64,000 nt of DNA, from NCBI RefSeq assembly GCF_000800015.1, contig NZ_JUGR01000001.1, positions 3,348,001-3,412,000 of the forward strand, given 5' to 3'. The notes below the pieces were generated by a model. The model searched no databases. It was not told the DNA's origin and worked only from the letters and a program-made list of their open reading frames with translations. Positions 61,636 through 64,000 of this stretch are shown piece by piece. Within the stretch, counting starts at the first letter, position 1, and every line of letters starts with the position of its first letter. The stretch comes from Terriglobus sp. TAA 43 (GTDB lineage: Bacteria > Acidobacteriota > Terriglobia > Terriglobales > Acidobacteriaceae). A program made the position numbers and the translations under genes.

Positions 61636-61740
61636 TCTCAGGCTTAGACGCGCGTTGCGGGCGGAACGGCGCTTGTTTCTGTGTGTCGTAGATGCGAATT
61701 TGCATGTCGCTGCGCAGGGAAGCGCGGTAGAGTGAAGGGC

Positions 61741-63594
61741 ATGATGGACAGGCGAGAGTTTCTGGAGCGGTGTGGCGCCGCGGGATTGGGGCAGACGTTG
61801 TTTCCCGGTGCGTTGTTGGGATTGATGGCGCAGAGTGCCTCTGCGCAACAGGCGGCCAAGTATGAAGCGCCCAGGATTAGTGAGAACCCTGCAATCACGC
61901 TAGAGATGCTGGCCGCGGCCGCAGCGATTGCGGGCATCACGCTGACGGATGAGCAGAAGAAGATGATGCTGGGCGACGTGATCACGCAGCTCAAGGGATT
62001 GCAGGCGATTCGCGATCTCCATCTTCCAAATTCCGTTGCGCCTGCGGATGTGTTTGATCCGCGTCCGGTGGGATTTGTGATGCCGAAAGCCGCTGCCGCC
62101 GTAGAGCAAGTCCATGAGAAGGCAGATGCAGCGTTGCTTGCGGACAAGGAGAAGTTGGCCTTCGCTTCCATCGGAGAACTGGGCGCGTTGCTGCGTGCGA
62201 AAAAGATCAGCGCAGTAGAACTGGTGAAGTTCTATTTGGAACGCTTGCGTCGGCTTGATCCGAAGCTGCATTTACTGATCACGGCGACGGACGCGCGCGC
62301 GTTGAAGCAGGCTGCCGCGCTGGATGCGGAGGCTGCGAAGGGGAAGTGGCGTGGGCCTCTGCATGGCATTCCTTGGGGCGCTAAGGATCTGCTTGCTGTG
62401 AAGGGCTATCCCACGACGTGGGGCGCAGGCGGGTTTGAGCATCAAGTCATCGACGAAGACGCCACGGTAGTGCAGCGCCTAGATGCAGCGGGCGCGGTGT
62501 TGATTGCGAAGTTGACACTGGGTGCGTTGGCGCAGGGCGATCTTTGGTTTGGTGGGAAGACACGCAACCCTTGGAATCCGAAGCAGGGATCGAGTGGATC
62601 GTCTGCGGGACCTGCTTCTGCTGTGGCTGCGGGATGCTGTGCGTTTGCGATTGGTTCGGAGACGCAGGGGTCGATCTCTTCGCCAAGTACTCGCTGCGGT
62701 ACGACGGGACATCGACCCACATTTGGCTTTGTGCCGCGCACGGGCGCGATGGCGTTGAGCTGGAGCATGGATAAGCTTGGGCCAATCTGTCACAACGCCC
62801 AGGATGCTGCTCTGGTGATGGCTGCGATTGCTGGTGCGGATGAGAAGGATTTGTCTGTGCGATCGGATGTCCGGTTTATGCAAGCAGGCAGGACGGAGTT
62901 GGGTTCGTTGCGGATTGGTTATCTGGAGAGTGCATTCGCGGAGCCAACACCGCGTGCTGCGGAGAAGGACGAGACGGCGGCGCAACGGGAACAGCGCGAG
63001 CGCAACTTTGAGCGGCAGCGCTATGACAGCAAATATGATCGCGCGGCGCTGGATGTTTTGCGCGGCATGGGCATCAAGTTGATTCCGGTGAAGCTGCCTG
63101 CGCTGCCGTTTTCATCCATCAGCAAAGTGTTGGGTGTGGAGGCCGCTGCGGCGTTCGACGAGATTACGCGGAATGGTCGCGTGAATCTGTTGACGGAGCA
63201 GTCGCCCAACGATTGGCCGAACCAGTTCCGCACCGCACGCATGTATAGCGGTGTGGATTATGTGCAGGCTATGCGCGCGCGGTCGTTGATCATTGCGGAG
63301 TTGGCCAAGCTATTTGCGTCGGTGGACATTATCGTTACGCCCAGTGGCGGACCGCAACTGACGGCAACTAACCTAAGCGGGCATCCTGCAGTGATTGTCC
63401 CGAACGGCTTGCGCGATCAGGATGCACCGTTGCCTCAGGACACCACCGATGGTGGGCGTATGAATGTTGGGGGACCGGGGACGCCGGTGAGCGTCACGTT
63501 CCTTGGCCAGCTTTATGACGACGCGCGGCTGCTGGCCTTTGCGCGGATGTACCAGGAGAAGACGCGCTTCCACCTGGCACATCCTGCGTTGTAA
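61741..63594 (+). CDS. Tat-exported amidase (amidase signature family)
   Basis: 617 residues, start ATG 61741 (or ATG 61744). Twin-arginine signal DRREFLERCGAAGLGQTLFP. An uncharacterised helical domain of about 130 residues precedes the amidase core: LHGIPWGAKDLLAV (catalytic Lys), GSSGSSAGPASAVAAG (cis-Ser and stabilising region) and GSETQGSISSPSTRCG (nucleophilic Ser). The Ser-Ser-Lys triad is complete. The exported location suggests cleavage of amide bonds in peptides or amidated carbohydrates from outside. It is divergent from the GH18 gene and converges on an MFS gene 3 bases away. Confidence 0.92.
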   Translation: MMDRREFLERCGAAGLGQTLFPGALLGLMAQSASAQQAAKYEAPRISENPAITLEMLAAAAAIAGITLTDEQKKMMLGDVITQLKGLQAIRDLHLPNSVAPADVFDPRPVGFVMPKAAAAVEQVHEKADAALLADKEKLAFASIGELGALLRAKKISAVELVKFYLERLRRLDPKLHLLITATDARALKQAAALDAEAAKGKWRGPLHGIPWGAKDLLAVKGYPTTWGAGGFEHQVIDEDATVVQRLDAAGAVLIAKLTLGALAQGDLWFGGKTRNPWNPKQGSSGSSAGPASAVAAGCCAFAIGSETQGSISSPSTRCGTTGHRPTFGFVPRTGAMALSWSMDKLGPICHNAQDAALVMAAIAGADEKDLSVRSDVRFMQAGRTELGSLRIGYLESAFAEPTPRAAEKDETAAQREQRERNFERQRYDSKYDRAALDVLRGMGIKLIPVKLPALPFSSISKVLGVEAAAAFDEITRNGRVNLLTEQSPNDWPNQFRTARMYSGVDYVQAMRARSLIIAELAKLFASVDIIVTPSGGPQLTATNLSGHPAVIVPNGLRDQDAPLPQDTTDGGRMNVGGPGTPVSVTFLGQLYDDARLLAFARMYQEKTRFHLAHPAL

Positions 63595-63597
63595 AGG

Positions 63598-64000
63598 CTA
63601 CGGAGCCTGGACGGCTGCGGCCATATCGCTGTGCTTTGTTTCGCGGATGGCGAGCAGGCCGATCATGGTGAGCACGGCGGATGAAGTGAGGTAGTAGCCC
63701 ACGTACTTCAGTCCGTAGTGCTTCGCGAGCCACAGTGCAATGTAGGGTGCGAGCGATGCGCCCACGATGCCTGCAATGCTGAAGGCGAGAGAGCTGCCGG
63801 TGTAGCGTACAGGCGTTGGGAAGAGTTCAGAGAGGACTGTGCCAAGTGGGCCGTAGACAAGGCCCATCAGTGTGAGTCCAAGTATGAGCATCAGTTGTGC
63901 ACCACCGTGCCCTGCCTGAAATAGCGGCGCGAAGGCGAAGCCATAGGCACCGATGGCGACGTTAATGGCGATCATGACAGGCTTGCGGCCTTTCTCTGCC
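63598..64000 (-). CDS. MFS transporter (MHS-type), C-terminal part only
   Basis: The gene runs off the right edge of the window; about 133 residues are visible. GRKPVMIAIN (the conserved loop motif after TM8-like segment), LTLMGLVYGPLGTVLSELFP and TPVRYTGSSLAFSIAGIVGA match the metabolite:H+ symporter subgroup, with a cytosolic C-terminal tail. It would import a carboxylate or similar small organic solute. The stop is 3 bases from the amidase stop. Confidence 0.85.
   Translation of the reverse strand, partial: AEKGRKPVMIAINVAIGAYGFAFAPLFQAGHGGAQLMLILGLTLMGLVYGPLGTVLSELFPTPVRYTGSSLAFSIAGIVGASLAPYIALWLAKHYGLKYVGYYLTSSAVLTMIGLLAIRETKHSDMAAAVQAP

Noticed and set aside
61636-61848. Longer version of the GH18 protein
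   Set aside because: The added N-terminus is Arg/His-rich and would bury the signal peptide; it also overlaps the divergent amidase gene.
1-64000. CRISPR arrays, transposases, prophage or integrase genes
   Set aside because: I looked for regularly spaced repeats and for typical recombinase motifs and saw none; the only repeats are the short elements at 10.8-11.1 kb and 46.5 kb.

Overview
This 64 kb window looks like a chromosomal segment of an Acidobacteriota species, most likely of the Terriglobales (Terriglobus/Granulicella/Edaphobacter type). The main reasons are two proteins of the 'VWFA-related Acidobacterial domain' type, an M56/BlaR-like protease carrying a TIGR03435 (soil/acidobacterial) domain, and many secreted, Gram-negative-type enzymes in moderately GC-rich DNA. 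It reads as core chromosome plus lineage-specific secreted enzymes. I see no transposase, integrase, phage gene, rRNA operon or CRISPR array.

Layout. 1-13.6 kb, mostly plus strand: the end of a circularly permuted ATP-grasp protein, an OprB-like porin, tRNA-Phe (minus, with a good promoter), a secreted adenosine-deaminase-like enzyme with a small membrane protein, a polysaccharide deacetylase (minus), a large secreted PIG-L/LmbE deacetylase, a DtxR-type regulator, a site-2-protease-like membrane protein, a Tat-exported phosphatase, a repeat-rich 0.6 kb gap, and a BlaI/BlaR1-like pair. 13.7-16.5 kb, minus: an ECF42-type sigma factor operon with two DGPF/YCII proteins and a dihydrofolate-reductase-like protein, preceded by a TGTCGA-N17-CGTC promoter. 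16.6-22.2 kb, plus: secreted hydrolases (DUF1080, PLC-like phosphodiesterase, histidine acid phosphatase), a LysR regulator, an exported RidA homologue and a lipocalin-like protein.

22.2-28.2 kb, minus: a DUF885 protein, a TonB-like protein, a VWFA protein, and a tight TauE/SafE - DUF971 - DUF3050 operon. 28.3-30.4 kb, plus: acyltransferase and metallo-beta-lactamase-fold hydrolase. 30.4-36.3 kb: housekeeping (DUF167, YggS, RuvB; a flavin amine oxidase and the CCA-adding-type nucleotidyltransferase) with one EamA exporter. 36.4-46.5 kb, plus: AI-2E-family permease, tsaD, cysS, a coiled-coil protein and zapA, a ThuA-like protein, a TlpA-like thioredoxin, a candidate structured non-coding RNA with its own promoter and terminator, a degenerate Lgt-like protein, an RluA-family pseudouridine synthase and a second VWFA protein. 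46.6-51.4 kb, minus: pheT, pheS and a HAD-UbiA fusion. 51.6-60.3 kb, plus: an RND efflux operon with one adaptor and two permeases. 60.3 kb to the end: GH18 glycosidase (minus), Tat-exported amidase (plus), and the end of an MFS transporter (minus).

How it fits together. Much of the coding capacity serves scavenging at the cell envelope: porin, nucleoside, phosphate and polysaccharide hydrolases, amidase and transporters. The rest is translation and repair machinery (tRNA-Phe, pheST, cysS, tsaD, CCA enzyme, pseudouridine synthase, ruvB). The least explained elements are the 42.95-43.21 kb RNA, a double-hairpin repeat that begins inside the stop codons of two unrelated genes, and the large low-complexity insertions in the RND and VWFA proteins.
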